Origin: Leptidea sinapis
Taxonomy: Eukaryota > Arthropoda > Insecta > Lepidoptera > Pieridae
DNA: 64,000 nt
NCBI RefSeq assembly: GCF_905404315.1
Contig: NC_066278.1
Coordinates: 140,001 to 204,000 of the forward strand
Direction: 5' to 3'
Shown here: positions 20,404 through 31,662 of the stretch, in pieces
Position numbering within the stretch: the stretch's first letter is position 1
Layout of the letters: each line of letters starts with the position of its first letter
Position numbers and translations under genes: made by a program
Notes under the pieces: model-generated
Seen by the model: only the letters and a program-made list of their open reading frames with translations
What the model was told of the DNA's origin: nothing
Database searches by the model: none

Positions 20404-22079
20404 GTCTAGCATGTGTGCGAGTCATTGAGTTATGAATTCAAACTGACAAAACTGAAAGGCGCAACTAAAGTGAAGGCGCGCGCTTGTCGCGCGCTCAGGG
20501 ATGATGGAGCGTCGGTCGTCAAAAATCGATCTCTCGCACTCCCGAGGCGTCTCGTTTCCAATCAGCGAATGCGGGCGCGCTCTGAGCACAGATGCTGGGA
20601 CCCGAAAGATGGTGAACTATGCCTGGTCAGGTCGAAGTCAGGGGAAACCCTGATGGAGGACCGTAGCGATTCTGACGTGCAAATCGATCGTCGGAACTGG
20701 CTATAGGGGCGAAAGACTAATCGAACCATCTAGTAGCTGGTTCCGTCCGAAGTTTCCCTCAGGATAGCTGGCATCGACTCGTAACAGTCTCATCCGGTAA
20801 AGCGAATGATTAGAGGCATTGGGCCGAAACGACCTCAACCTATTCTCAAACTTTAAATGGGTGAGAACTCCGGCTTACTCTAACGATGAAGCCGGAGATC
20901 TGATGACGGTGCCAAGTGGGCCAATTTTGGTAAGCAGAACTGGCGCTGTGGGATGAACCAAACGTAGTGTGAAGGTGCCTAAAAAACGCTCATGGGACAC
21001 CATGAAAGGCGTTGGTCGCTCATGACAGCTGGACGGTGGCCATGGAAGTCGGAATCCGCTAAGGAGTGTGCAACGACTCACCTGCCGAAGCGACCAGCCC
21101 TGAAAATGGATGGCGCTGAAGCGTTTTGCCTATACACTACCGTTACCGGCAATCGGCGCGTGCGTGTCAAAGCGCACGCGTATTATGCCGTAACGAGTAG
21201 GACGTGCGCGGCGGAGTGCGCAGAAGGGTCTGGGCGTGAGCCCGCCTGGAGCCTCCGTCGGTGCAGATCTTGGTGGTAGTAGCAAATACTCCAGCGAGGC
21301 CCTGGAGGACTGACGTGGAGAAGGATTTCGCGTGAACAGTAGTTGCTCGCGAGTCAGTCGATCCTAAGCTCAAGGAGAGATCTTATGTCGATGCGGCGTG
21401 TTTATATATATTTTGTGTATATGATAAATAACGCCCTTTGAGCGAAAGGTATTCCGGAACCCGGCAGCGGAACCGTTTCAATAATCGTTCTCTCGTTTCT
21501 CAAGCGAGTGTTCGACGGGGTAACCCAAAGTGGCCTGAAGACGCCGCCGAGTGGTCCGGGAAGAGTTTTCTTTTCTGCCTGAGCGTTCGAGTTCCATGGA
21601 ATCCTACAGAAGGGAGATATGGTTCGGAACGCGAAGAGCACCGCATTTGCGGCGGTGTCCGGATACTCTCTGCGGACCTTGAAAATTTAGGTGAGGGATG
21701 TACGTGGAGATGTCGCGCCGGCTCGTACCCATATCCGCAGCAGGTCTCCAAGGTGAAGAGCCTCTAGTCGATAGAATAATGTAGGTAAGGGAAGTCGGCA
21801 AATTGGATCCGTAACTTCGGAATAAGGATTGGCTCTGAGGACCGGGGCGTGTCGGGTTTGGACGGGAAGCGGATGCGGCCGGTGCCGGGCCTGGTCGATG
21901 CTCGCACGTGTCTCCATCGCAAGGTGGTCTCGCGCGTCGTGCTGAATCCGGACCCACGTTCCGGCCTTCCGCGGATCTTCCTAGCCGTAAGTCCGCGTCG
22001 GTTTCGTCTCTTGGCGTATCGGCACGGTACTGTACGACCGCCGTTCAACGGTCAGCTCAGAACTGGCTCGGACAAGGGA

Positions 22080-22110
<31 letters not shown>

Positions 22111-22143
22111 CGATGGCCCTCGCGGGTGTTGACGCAATGTGAC

Positions 22144-22199
<56 letters not shown>
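20403..22199 (+). rRNA. 28S rRNA fragment in rDNA module 1
   Basis: Begins at AGTCTAGCATGTGTGCGAG and runs through the 28S core to CAAGCGCGGGTAAAC, just upstream of the R2 region. Compared with 13930-15356 it has small indels (for example a missing G near 20820 and a shorter D7 stem near 21450) and extends beyond GGATCCGTAACTTCGG. It stops at block X sequence. Confidence 0.85.
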
Positions 22200-22235
22200 T
22201 GGAGCGAAAGCTGTTGTGCTGTAACCTACCTAGTC
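22200..22235 (+). repeat. 35-bp remnant of block X inside 28S
   Basis: TGGAGCGAAAGCTGTTGTGC and following bases match 44613-44647. It directly follows 28S GGGTAAAC, and elsewhere the block's right-hand extension ends next to 28S sequence that normally lies a few bases downstream (AACTATGACTC). Confidence 0.6.
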
Positions 22236-22408
22236 GGCGGTTACCCGTCAAACGTGGTGGAGGTAGCTCTACCGACACGGGGGCTATGGGGGAGGGGAGT
22301 TCACTGGGTATCAGTGCCCCTCCATTGGTGTCGTACTCGTAGTGGCTTGGCGCAAATGGGATGTAGATCTTTATAACCGAAAGGTTGACATGTCCTTGGG
22401 AAGGGGAG
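22235..22408 (+). mobile_element. 5'-truncated R1 tail (about 174 bp)
   Basis: Matches 7411-7587 of the second R1 lineage, including GGTGGAGGTAGCTCTACCGA and the terminal CCGAAAGGTTGAC. It is followed by the 28S target TGTCCCTATCTAC, then by 28S from CGCAGTTTCGG, which is about 745 nt downstream in a normal unit. Confidence 0.8.
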
Positions 22409-22830
22409 TGTCCCTATCTACCGCAGTTTCGGACATTTGGTTCATGCACTCGGCCGAGCGGCCGGTGGTGCGAAGCTACCATCCGCGGGATTATGCCTGA
22501 ACGCCTCTAAGGCCGAAGCCAGCCTAGCCGAATCCGGCAAGGTTATACTCACTGTGGAGCCCCGAGTGTCGGGAGGCTCTAAACAATGTGACTTTACTAG
22601 TCGCGTTTTATTCGTAAGACGCGACGTCGAAGCCCATTTGGAACGCGACGAACGGTGCGAGCGGTATTAACACGTGCACCACGGCGTCGAAGTTTCGAAT
22701 TTACCTCAGTTCGATGTCGGGGCTCGGAATAGTCTGTAGACGACTTACGTTCCTGGCGGGGTTTTTTGCTCGGTAGAGCAGCGTCGTGCTGCGATCTGTT
22801 GAGACTCAGCCCTACGACAGGTGATTCGTC
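22409..22830 (+). rRNA. 28S target copy plus 28S 3' end after a deletion
   Basis: TGTCCCTATCTAC (22409-22421) fused to GCAGTTTCGGACATTTGG and the 3' end of 28S. About 745 nt between the R1 site and the sarcin-ricin region are gone; the two sides share AC/CGCAG at the join. The fragment is otherwise close to 8347-8752. Confidence 0.8.
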
Positions 22831-23057
22831 CGAGGACGCATCGTCCCCGAGCAAAGTTGTGTGTGTGCAAACGAACAACAGCCAACATAATATTATAATA
22901 ACATAATAATATAATATTATCATGATATTTCGTCGTGACGGACGCGTCACGCGATTTCTCATGATTATAAAATTTTACAATATATTATTGTTTATTATAG
23001 TTGAAAGACGTGGTTGTTGTACACGGCGACTACTTTAATGATAACGAGTACGATCAT
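22831..23057 (+). other. Spacer fragment ending at telomeric repeats
   Basis: AT-rich spacer following 28S, with GTTGAAAGACGTGGTTGTTG and the arm ATAACGAGTACGATCAT at its end. It stops exactly at (CCTAA)n. The same segment and end point recur at 46248-46472. Confidence 0.75.
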
Positions 23058-23138
23058 CTAACCTTACCTAACCTTACCTAACCTAACCTAACCTAACCTA
23101 ACTTAACCTAACCTATCCTAACCTAACCTAATCTAACC
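23058..23138 (+). repeat. Telomeric (CCTAA)n run, 5' flank of TRAS-B
   Basis: About 16 units, several degenerate (CCTTA, CCTAT, CTTAA, CTAAT). It ends CTAACC, where TRAS-B starts. Confidence 0.85.
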
Positions 23139-25129
23139 AACAGTCACAGTTGAAACGCCGTCTAAGCAACTGCAAAACCGTTTCGCTCCGTATATAGAAA
23201 ATCCTTTTAGTGGGTTTTTTCGCGTGGATGTATTTAAGTTTAACACCAAACGAAGCGTCTCGAAACGGTGAATCGAATGACATATAACAATAAAGTGGTT
23301 AGTGAAAAATCAAGTGTAAAAAAGTGCTTGGAATCAAATAAAAAGTGTTATAGTGCGTGCGTCGCCGAAGCGCGATCGGCGACATATCAGTTTCTTAGCG
23401 CCACCGGAACGAGATAACCAAACCGAGGCTATAGACATCTTCCTCCGAATCCTGTGATTGAAGGTTTGGATGATAGGAAGATAATAAGAGAATCTAGAGG
23501 TTCTCAAAGAAACCAGAAGAACTGGAGATACCGGAATAAAATAGCCAAGCTCGGGGCACTAGTGCTGTCACCAGTACCTCACTACTGAAGACAAAAACTT
23601 ACACGAAAATCGCATCAAAAGCGATATATCATTACTCTGAATAATAAATAATTCAAGAACCGAGCAGTTGGACTACAAAGTAACTCATCGTGCTCACTCG
23701 ACCGTGAAGCTTGCCACAGTGCAACAATAAGACAGTAGAGGCGCCATACAAATTAGTATTGAAACAACTGTTATATCGACCTACTGAACGTTCCGTGTAC
23801 TGTGGAAACTTTCCGCTTGAGTGAACTTGGTAAAAATATATTGTGAGAAGTTTAAAATAGAATTGTACAGTGTGAGAAAGGGACGCGCTTACGAGTGGAA
23901 GTTAGATAGCAATAAAGTCGTAAATCTCCTTGACAGCTACAGGCGATAACAGCTCAGGGCCGTACTCAGAATAATTACTTAAATCTTAAATCAATTTATA
24001 TATTTTAAATTTTATACAGGAAAATACTATCTTCGGAATATTATTTAAACAAATTGTAATCATGTTTTCGATGTAAGAAATAATAGTAAATTGTAATCGG
24101 GGGATACATATTTGGACCTAGTACTTGTATGTATATCCGAAACAAAATCATAAAATTATAAAAAATTGGTTAAAAATATTAAAATTTGAAATTAAATAAC
24201 AACAAATAGGCGAAACATTTACAAAACAAAGAAAAATCTTTAATATTTTAGTATAATTTAAAAATAATTAAATTAATATTAAGAGTCCGGCCCTGAACGC
24301 CTGTCAGCCCGAGGAAATGAATGTGTTTATCGCAGCGGTGATTAGTGGATAGACTCCACTGAACGCTTGTAAAACATTGTCGACGACAGCTCATCTAGGC
24401 CTAAGAAACATAGAACTGTGATAATTAAGTAGTTTAGAATATTGACACGGCTATCACCCTATTGGGAATAGACCCTAGGATAAGTTATTTAGTGACCTAT
24501 CTATAACTCTTTTTGGGAATAGATTATAAGTTTAAGTCAGAGGGTAAATATTGTCTATTGACCAGCCAGCCTCTTATTGGACTGAGCATAATATATATAA
24601 CTACAAAAATCAAAAAGTTCTCAACACCACATTTATAACTCTGACTTAAACAAATAAGTTTTATACTTTACGTTAAATATTTGACACGGCTATCACCCTA
24701 TTGGTGATAGACGCTAGCAAAAGATTAAGTTTAATAACTGACCAATCTATTGCCTTTTTGGGGAATAGATTATAGGCTTAAGTCAGAGTGTAAATACCGT
24801 ATATTGACAAGCTAGTCTTATTGGACTGAAATTAAAATTAAAAAGTAATAACTCTGACTTAAACAATTAAGTTTTATATTTAAGTAAAATAAATATTGAC
24901 ACGGCTATCACCCTATTGGGGATAGACCCTAATAAAAATTTTAAAAGGCCATCACCCTATTGGGGATAGACCTTAGCATAAGTTTTAACTACTGACTAAT
25001 TTATTACCTTTTTGGGGATAGATTATAGGTTTTAAGATAATAATATTTTATTTTAATAACTTGACGAACCCTAGTCGAGAACTCGCATAATATTATAAAT
25101 AAAAAATTTCATTAGATAACGACCCTAAA
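23139..25129 (+). other. TRAS-B 5' UTR
   Basis: About 2 kb without coding signal. It contains GATCGGCGACATAT at 23374-23387, a 14-mer also found in the TRAS-D leader (36017-36030) and inverted in TRAS-F, and tandem repeats from 24444 to 25035. Confidence 0.75.
24444..25035 (+). repeat. Tandem 215-240-bp repeats with stem-loops in TRAS-B 5' UTR
   Basis: Units starting GACACGGCTATCACCCTATT at 24444, 24683 and 24898, with a partial fourth at about 24947. Each also carries a TTTTTGGGGATAGATTATA-like half and AAGTCAGAG...CTCTGACTT arms. The CTATCACC/GGTGATAG arms of unit 2 pair perfectly. They may serve as promoter monomers or RNA structures. Confidence 0.75.
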
Positions 25130-26610
25130 ATGATGCCGGGAATTCGCACGCCAACGAGAGCGCAATCACAGAAGGAGCCGGAAAAACAAACTGAGGGAGT
25201 ACAAACTATTGCTCCAGCTCCTGGTATTAGACATAGCATTGACAAATGGGAGCAAGTTTCAAATATAAGTCCCAAACAAAAACAGGAAACTACGGCTACA
25301 GTAAGCAGCAAGGAGTCGCCGGTACCACCAGTAAAGAAAGAAGAGAGGGAAAGGGAAGCCAAAAATTGCTTGCTAAAGGCAATGGCTCACCTTGGGGAGT
25401 CGCGAAACATAAAAAATGAAATAAAAGCTGGGGTATCCACGGCAGTAAAGCGCCTCTATCAACTAGTTAAAGAGGCCGAAGAGGAACTAAAATGTAAAAA
25501 TCTACACGAAGTTGAAGATGCGAGGAAGACAAAAACAAAACAAAAAGAGCAGAAGAAACGTTGACTACTACAAACCAAATAACACAAAGATTAGAAGATC
25601 AAATTAAAAGACTGGAAGAAGAGAACAAGAAATTTGAAGAATGCAGATTGAACATACTTAAACTGGCAGGGACAAAAGAGGACAGGGTACTGGCCGAGCT
25701 AAAGAAGGAATGGGGAAAACAAGCCATTAGAGAAGGAGAGAGAGAGCAGAGAATAGAAGCAAAGATAAAAACGTACGCGGAAGTAGCTGCAGCAAGGGAA
25801 GAGCGAAGCCAGGACCCAATTAAAAAGGCGGAGGGCACGGGAAAAAGAAAGACCACGCTGCACTCTGTCGTGGTGGAGCCTAAAGACGTAAGCGACACGG
25901 CAGATATAACTATACAGCACATAAGAACCGTGCTCAAAGCAAGGGAAGAGGGAGTGCAAATAGACAAGATAAGGAAGGCAAGAGATGGAAAGGTAGTTGT
26001 AGGCTGTAGATCAGAGGAGGGGAGAAGAATACTGAAAGAAAGACTAGAGAAAGGCGATGACAATCTTATGGTAAAGGAGGTCGCAAATAAAAACCCCCTC
26101 ATTAAAGTTAAAAATCTGCTTAACTACAACACGCTTGAGGACATAATAAAAGCACTCAAGAACCAAAACAAAAATGTGACTGCACAACTTACGCAAGAAG
26201 ACTGGGCAATAATAGAAAGGTACCGAAGGAAGGTAAGAAACCCGCACGAGTGCCACGTGATCCTGCAAGTAACACCAAAAATGTGGCAAGTATTAACAGC
26301 AGCCGAGAGGATTCACGTGGACTTACAAAGAGTGTGGGTGGAGGACCAATCCCCTCTGGTCCAATGTACAATGTGCCTTGGCTACGGACACAGCCGCAAG
26401 CAATGCCAACGAGAGACGGAAGTGTGCAGCCACTGTGGAGGTTCGCATCTAAGGTCAGACTGCCAGATTTGGAAAAGTGGAAAGCCTCCAAAGTGTGTGA
26501 ACTGCAAGGAGTCTGGTGACAAAAACGCGGAACATGGAGCGTTTAGCAATGACTGTCCCACAAGACGTGGTTGGGATAGAGCAGCAAGGCTCTGTTACGT
26601 GTATTGTTAA
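25130..26610 (+). pseudogene. TRAS-B ORF1, one frameshift
   Basis: Two open segments, 25130-25564 and 25561-26610, are the same gene with a frame change near 25560 in a Lys/Glu-rich coiled-coil region. The N-terminal part has the HSIDKWEQ and AHLGESRNIKNEIKAG motifs shared with other copies. The second segment contains LHSVVVEPKD and ends in three zinc knuckles: CTMCLGYGHSRKQC, CSHCGGSHLRSDC, and a third starting CVNC. It ends CYVYC, like the CC or YC ends of other TRAS ORF1s. Codon use is A-rich compared with R1. Confidence 0.88.
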
Positions 26611-26643
26611 GCCAAAGACAATGACAAGAAAAAGGGCTTTCTC

Positions 26644-29600
26644 TTGGCGCAGGCGAACCTTCAGAGAAAGAGAAACGCCACCCAAGAGTTCATAAAAGAG
26701 GCGAGTAGTAGAGGGATAAATGTAGGACTACTACAAGAACCTTACACGGGGGCTAAAGGACAGATGTCTGAAAGCCTAAACTATAAAATAGTGCAATGCG
26801 GTCTCACAAAGACGAAACCAGTAAAGGCGGCCATAATTGTTTTCGACGAACAAATAGAGGTCTCACAAAATCAGACACTGAATACGGAGAACATTGTAGT
26901 CGCAATCCTGAAAACTGAAAAGTGGGAAATTGCATTAGTCTCCGTATACCTTGAAGGCGATGAACCCATCAAACCACACCTCGAACACCTGCAAAGCATC
27001 TCGAGAAAACTAAAGACCAAGATGGTCTTAGTGGGGGGGACGTGAATGCTTGGAGTGAATGGTGGGGAAGCCGATCGGAGGACAGTCGAGGAGCAGAGTT
27101 AAGAGGGTTCCTCGACGAAGAGGAGCTAAACATTCTAAATTGTGGTAACACGCCTACATTTGACACCGTGCGAGGGGGACGAAGATACACTAGCATAGTG
27201 GATATCACCGTATGCACAACGGCCCTCCTCAGAAGGGTGACGGAGTGGCGTGTTGATACAGGAATCACCAGCTCAGACCACAATACTATTCTAGTCAAAA
27301 TAGAACTAGAAAAATCCGCATTGCAAGTCCTGCCCAAAACAACTCGCAAATATAAAACAAATAAAGCCAAATGGTTGAACTTTGAGATCGAGCTCAGAAA
27401 AAATATGGAAGAAAAGTTACTAACAGAGAGCGCTATAAATGAAATAAATAGCAAAGCTGGAGTAGACGAAGTAGTGAGTAGATACACGGGTGCCATAGCC
27501 AAAGCCGCTGATAACACCATCCCACGTATAAAAGGCGGAAAGAAAAAGCTAAGTCCACCTTGGTGGAATGAAATAATTGAAAATTTAAAGAAGGAAATGA
27601 CAAGGAGGAAGAGAAGAATCTCATACGCAGCTCCAAGAAGACGAGAGTTCGTTATAAGAGAATACCTTCAAGCAAAAAAGACATACGAAGATGAAATAGA
27701 GAAAGCTCAGACTGAAGGTTGGAAAAAGCTTTGTAGCAAGAAAGAAGGTGAAAGCGTTTGGGATAGGGTATATAGGATTATAAAGAAGGCAGAAAGGACC
27801 AGGGAAGATATGCCACTGGTAGAAAAAGGCATAGTGCTAAGCGCTGAAGAATCAGTGCAACTACTGTCTCACAAATTCTTCCCGCCAGATAATATCGAGG
27901 TCGATGATGAAATCCACCAGAATATTAGAATAAAGGTTGAAGAAAAGTCCAGCAGCTCGCGCGATAGCGATAATGAAGTGCCTTTTACAAAGGCGGAGCT
28001 CATTAGCGTAGCGCGAAGCTTCAATCCGAGGAAAGCTCCGGGAGCCGACGGACTCACAGCTGATATCTGCTATGCAGCAATCATGGTGAACCCGGAGGTT
28101 CCCCTAGCTATCTTCAATAAATGCCTGGAGCTGGGCTGCTTCCCGAGGCCTTAGAAAGAAGCCTCAATTATAGTCCTTAAGAAACCGGGGAAGGATGATT
28201 ACACTGCCGCAAAATCGTACCGACCAATAGGCCTCCTGCCGGTCATGGGGAAGGTTCTGGAAAAGACTGTTATTAACAGAATAAGACATCATATACTCCC
28301 CAAGCTGAGTAGGAGGCAGTACGGTTTCGTTCCGGGCAAAAGCACGGAGGATGCTCTCTACGATATCATAAACTACACGAAAGAACGCATCCGCAGCAAA
28401 GAGATCGTTCTAATGGTGTCATTGGATATCGAGGGGGCATTCGACAACGCATGGTGGCCGGCAATCAAGTGCCAATTGGCACTAAAAGGGTGCCCAGAAA
28501 ACGTTAGGAGAATAGTGGAGGACTATTTCACAGAAAGGAAAGTGGTGGTTCGCTACGGAAACAAGGAGCATACACGAAAACCCGAGAAAAGGTGTGTACA
28601 AGGCTCGATTAGCGGCCCCACATTCTGGAACATCCTACTAGACCCAGTATTAGTCAAATTAGAAGAAGAAGGTGTTTATGTACAGGCTTTAGCGGATGAT
28701 ATTGTGTTGGTGTTCACGGGAAGAGACACACACACAATCGAAAACCGAGCGAACGTAGCCCTCGAAAAAGTAAGGCTATGGGGTGTCATGAATAAGCTCA
28801 ACTTCGCTCCACAAAAAACCAACGCAATGGTTCTGACGCGAAGGAGGAACTATGACACCCCAAGGATCAGTATGGGAGGCACTAACATCAGCCGGGTAAA
28901 AGAAATCAAATTACTCGGGTTAATTATTGACGAGGGACTCACGTTCAATAAGCATGTACATCACATTACAAAAAAGGCGGCAGAAATATACAAAAAAGTG
29001 GCAAAAATGGCGAAACTAGATTGGGGGATGAACGGTGATACAATAAACGAAATATACCGAGCAGTTATCGAGCCGATCATACTTACGCCTCAGCAGCCTG
29101 GGCTCCGGCAGCCAAAAAGTTATGTGTCAGAAAAAAGCTCGAAGGTATACAAAGGCCGTTCACGCAGAAAATAGCTAAGATTTATCGCACAGTATCGCTA
29201 AATTCTGCGACGTTATTGGCAGGGATACTGCCCCTCGACCTAAGAATCAAAGAGACTGCAGCTCTTTACGAAGCAAGGAGGAGGGGGTCATCCCCGTTTA
29301 TACGCGAAGAAGACCAGATCGAGCGAGCTGTACCTGCTATTAAACTGCCACACCCCACGGAAAGACCGGTGATAACATACACTGTCGTCGAGGAGCCAGA
29401 AAAATTAGAAAATTCAAACTCGGTGAACATATATACCGACGGTAGTAAAACCGAACTAGGTGTAGGAGCCGCATGGTCCAAATGGCATAAAGGAAGGGAA
29501 ATTAAAAACAAGAAAATAAAGTTGGCGCCTTACTGCACTGTGTATCAGGCGGAGCTTGCAGCTTTGTGCAGTGCGGTAAGAGAGGCAAAGAGTCATGGAG

Positions 29601-30088
29601 AGGATGTAAATATATATAGCGACTCACAATCATCCCTAGCTGCGAGCGCAGGCGATCGCTCTCTCAATCCTCAAGTTGTTGAGATCCGCAGACACTTAGA
29701 AGAGAGCCGCATTGTCGGCCAAAACATACAACTCTTCTGGGTGAAAGCGCACGTTGGCACAGTGGGGAACGAGAGAGCGGACGAATTAGCGAGGAACGCT
29801 GCGGAAGTTTCAAAGGTCAAAGCGGCCTACACAGACTTTCCCCTGTCTTATATAAAAAAGAATATAAGAGAGGAGACAGTCAGGAAATGGGGGGAAAGGT
29901 ATGACGGGGGTGATACGGGGAAGGTAACGAAATTATTCATTAAAAACGTTACGGACGCACGCACTTTACTAAAACAAGGAAGGTTTAGTCCCGAGTTGGC
30001 ACAGATCCTCACAGGCCACGGCCCTTTCGCAGAGTACCTGTGCCGTTTCGGGCTGAAAGAAAGTCGAAAGGTAGGCCGACTAGGGTGA
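26644..30088 (+). pseudogene. TRAS-B ORF2 (endonuclease, reverse transcriptase, RNase H), broken
   Basis: Open pieces 26644-27045, 27042-28154, 28245-29174 and 29216-30088 cover the protein from AQANLQRKRNATQE. The endonuclease shows LLQEPYTG and SSDHNTI; its VGGD motif is disrupted by the frameshift at about 27040. A stop at 28152-28154 interrupts the region before YRPIGLLPVMGK. The reverse transcriptase has LDIEGAFDNAWW, CVQGSISGP and ALADDIVLVF in place of FADD (Leu for Phe). RNase H follows: IYTDGSKTE, YQAELAAL, IYSDSQSSL and HVGTVGNERADELAR. The gene ends early at KVGRLG without the terminal CXC...HX4C knuckle. Not functional. Confidence 0.88.
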
Positions 30089-30107
30089 ATAGAAAAAAAA
30101 AAAAAAA

Positions 30108-30137
30108 AACCTAATCTAACCTAACCTAACCTAACCT
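30108..30137 (+). repeat. Telomeric (CCTAA)n run after TRAS-B poly(A)
   Basis: Five to six units following the A-tract; ends where a tRNA-like sequence begins. Confidence 0.8.
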
Positions 30138-30214
30138 CAAGACGTACCCCAGGCTCGAACCTGGGACCTTCTGCACAAAAAGCATACGTAATAACCGCTG
30201 TTCCACGGCAGTTG
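30138..30214 (-). repeat. tRNA-derived (SINE-like) fragment within telomeric repeats
   Basis: On the minus strand the sequence shows an A-box-like region (GGAACAGCGGTTA), an anticodon-arm-like hairpin with the 7-nt loop TTTTTGT (position-equivalent anticodon TTT, Lys) and a T-arm CCCAGGTTCGAGCCTGGG. The T loop is one base short and no acceptor stem forms, so this is not a functional tRNA. The TTCGAGCC core matches a polymerase III B box. Telomeric repeats flank it on both sides. Confidence 0.55.
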
Positions 30215-30244
30215 TAACCTAACCTAACCTAACCGAACCTAACC
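30215..30244 (+). repeat. Telomeric (CCTAA)n run, 5' flank of TRAS-C
   Basis: Six units with one CCGAA variant; ends CTAACC at the start of TRAS-C. Confidence 0.8.
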
Positions 30245-30955
30245 AATTGTACTACACTTTTGACCCAACTATCGTGTCGTCTACATATAGCTCCGCTTCA
30301 AAAAATAATTTAAGTGGTAAAAAGTGCTTATTTCGTTGTGGAATTTGGTACAGTGTTTTGTAAGCTTATAAATCACCAGGATTAGTGTTTGTGAAAGTTT
30401 TGTGCAGCGCGCTCCAAAGTTACAGGGCCTGGACTTTGAGCCAACTGCCCCGAGTCGTCGCTGCAGCGCATCAAGAAACGCAACGCTAATTCCTGGAGCG
30501 CCGATCAAGACCTGTCCAGCAATCCAAATTTGAAAACAATCGGACATTGGATTGCGAAGGTATTCTAAGATAAGTGTGCCATTCATAACCTCGTTGGCTT
30601 TGTATGGGAGTAGGAAGCACGCGGAGCCACGAGGTTTTGTAAAATATTTGACAAGTGACAACTGCCATCAGTCATCTATCGCACCTTGGCACTTCGTACC
30701 AATGATACGACAACGTTGAAAATTTGGATCTGCCGAACTATAACGCCGGTCACACACCACATCGCCGAAGCTCAACGAAATCGCGGGACAACATCAGAGG
30801 TACAACCAAATCTACACCCTACTAATTCTTAACCCCCTACATGTCATTTTTAACCAATTAACTGTCATCTCCTATACCCCCCCCCCCCTCCCTAACAAAA
30901 ATCTTCCCTATCCCAATATTGTTCCCCACGAAACCGACCCGACAAAGACCGGTAC
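30245..30955 (+). other. TRAS-C leader sequence, no coding signal
   Basis: Holds a C-run (CCCCCCCCCCCCC-type, about 30878-30891) and C/T-rich sequence just before ORF1 begins abruptly. No YY1-like cluster and no tandem monomers are visible. The frames here are short and lack homology to other copies. Confidence 0.6.
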
Positions 30956-31607
30956 AAAGGTGGACAGTGTCCGCAAAGTCCGGAATAAGAAGGTGGTGCT
31001 AACCTGCGGCACAAAGAGTGAGGTGGAGGCTGTGAAGAAGCGGCTTGAGGCAAATTCGGGCCTCAAAGTTCAGGAGGCGAGGGGGAGGGACCCGATGATA
31101 ATCATCAGGGACGTGCTCTCTTGTCTAAAGGACGATGAGGTCACCGCGGCCCTAAAGGCCCAAAACAAAGAGCTCTTCACAGGCCTCCAGAAGGACCACC
31201 AAAAAATGGAAACATGTTTCCGCCGCAGGTGCCGAAACTCGCACCTCGCACATGTGATCCTGCGGGTGGCCCCTCAGCTGTGGCGTCGCATGGTCGACGG
31301 GAGGTCTGTCCACCTTGATCTCAAGAGGTCGAAGGTGGAGGACTTCTCGCCGCTCATCCAGTGCTCAAAGTGTTTAACCTTTGAACACGGGCGGCGCCAC
31401 TGCAAAGAGTCGACTGACCTTTGCAGTCACTGCGGGGGACCACACGTCAGGAGCGAATGCCCCGACTATGTCGTGGGGGAGCCGCCCAGCTGCATTAACT
31501 GCCGTCACGCTAAGCTGGACAAGACGGACCACGGTGCGTTCAGCGGTGACTGTCCGGTGAGGCGGAAATGGGATGCCATTGCCCACCTTGGCGTGAGTTA
31601 CTGCTGA
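30956..31607 (+). pseudogene. TRAS-C ORF1, N-terminally truncated
   Basis: The open frame starts without a suitable ATG at KVDSVRKVRNKKVVLTC, which aligns with about residue 300 of TRAS-A ORF1 (RVRRVKDKKVIIGC). The rest is intact: a central conserved domain with VAPQLWRRMV and HLDLKRSKVED, then three knuckles CSKCLTFEHGRRHC, CSHCGGPHVRSEC, and a third starting CINC and ending DHGAFSGDC. It ends VSYC. Loss of the start and N-terminal half makes it non-functional. Confidence 0.85.
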
Positions 31608-31662
31608 GGGCACCGCGGTGATAAATCCAGGAGGTCGCAGGCCCAAGGATGCTGCTTCAAGG

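Larger units (their letters stand above)
23139..30109 (+). mobile_element. TRAS-B retrotransposon with poly(A)
   Basis: Bounded by telomeric repeats on both sides: the 5' junction is after CTAACC and a poly(A) at 30093-30109 runs into CCTAATCTAACC. A 2-kb 5' UTR, ORF1 with one frameshift and ORF2 with several breaks are present. The 3' part is shortened: after the RNase H region the sequence jumps to a terminal GGTAGGCC-type end similar to that of TRAS-C, so the C-terminal knuckle and most of the 3' UTR are missing. Confidence 0.85.

Noticed and set aside
30138..30214. Functional tRNA-Lys gene
   Set aside because: No acceptor stem pairing and the T loop is one base short.
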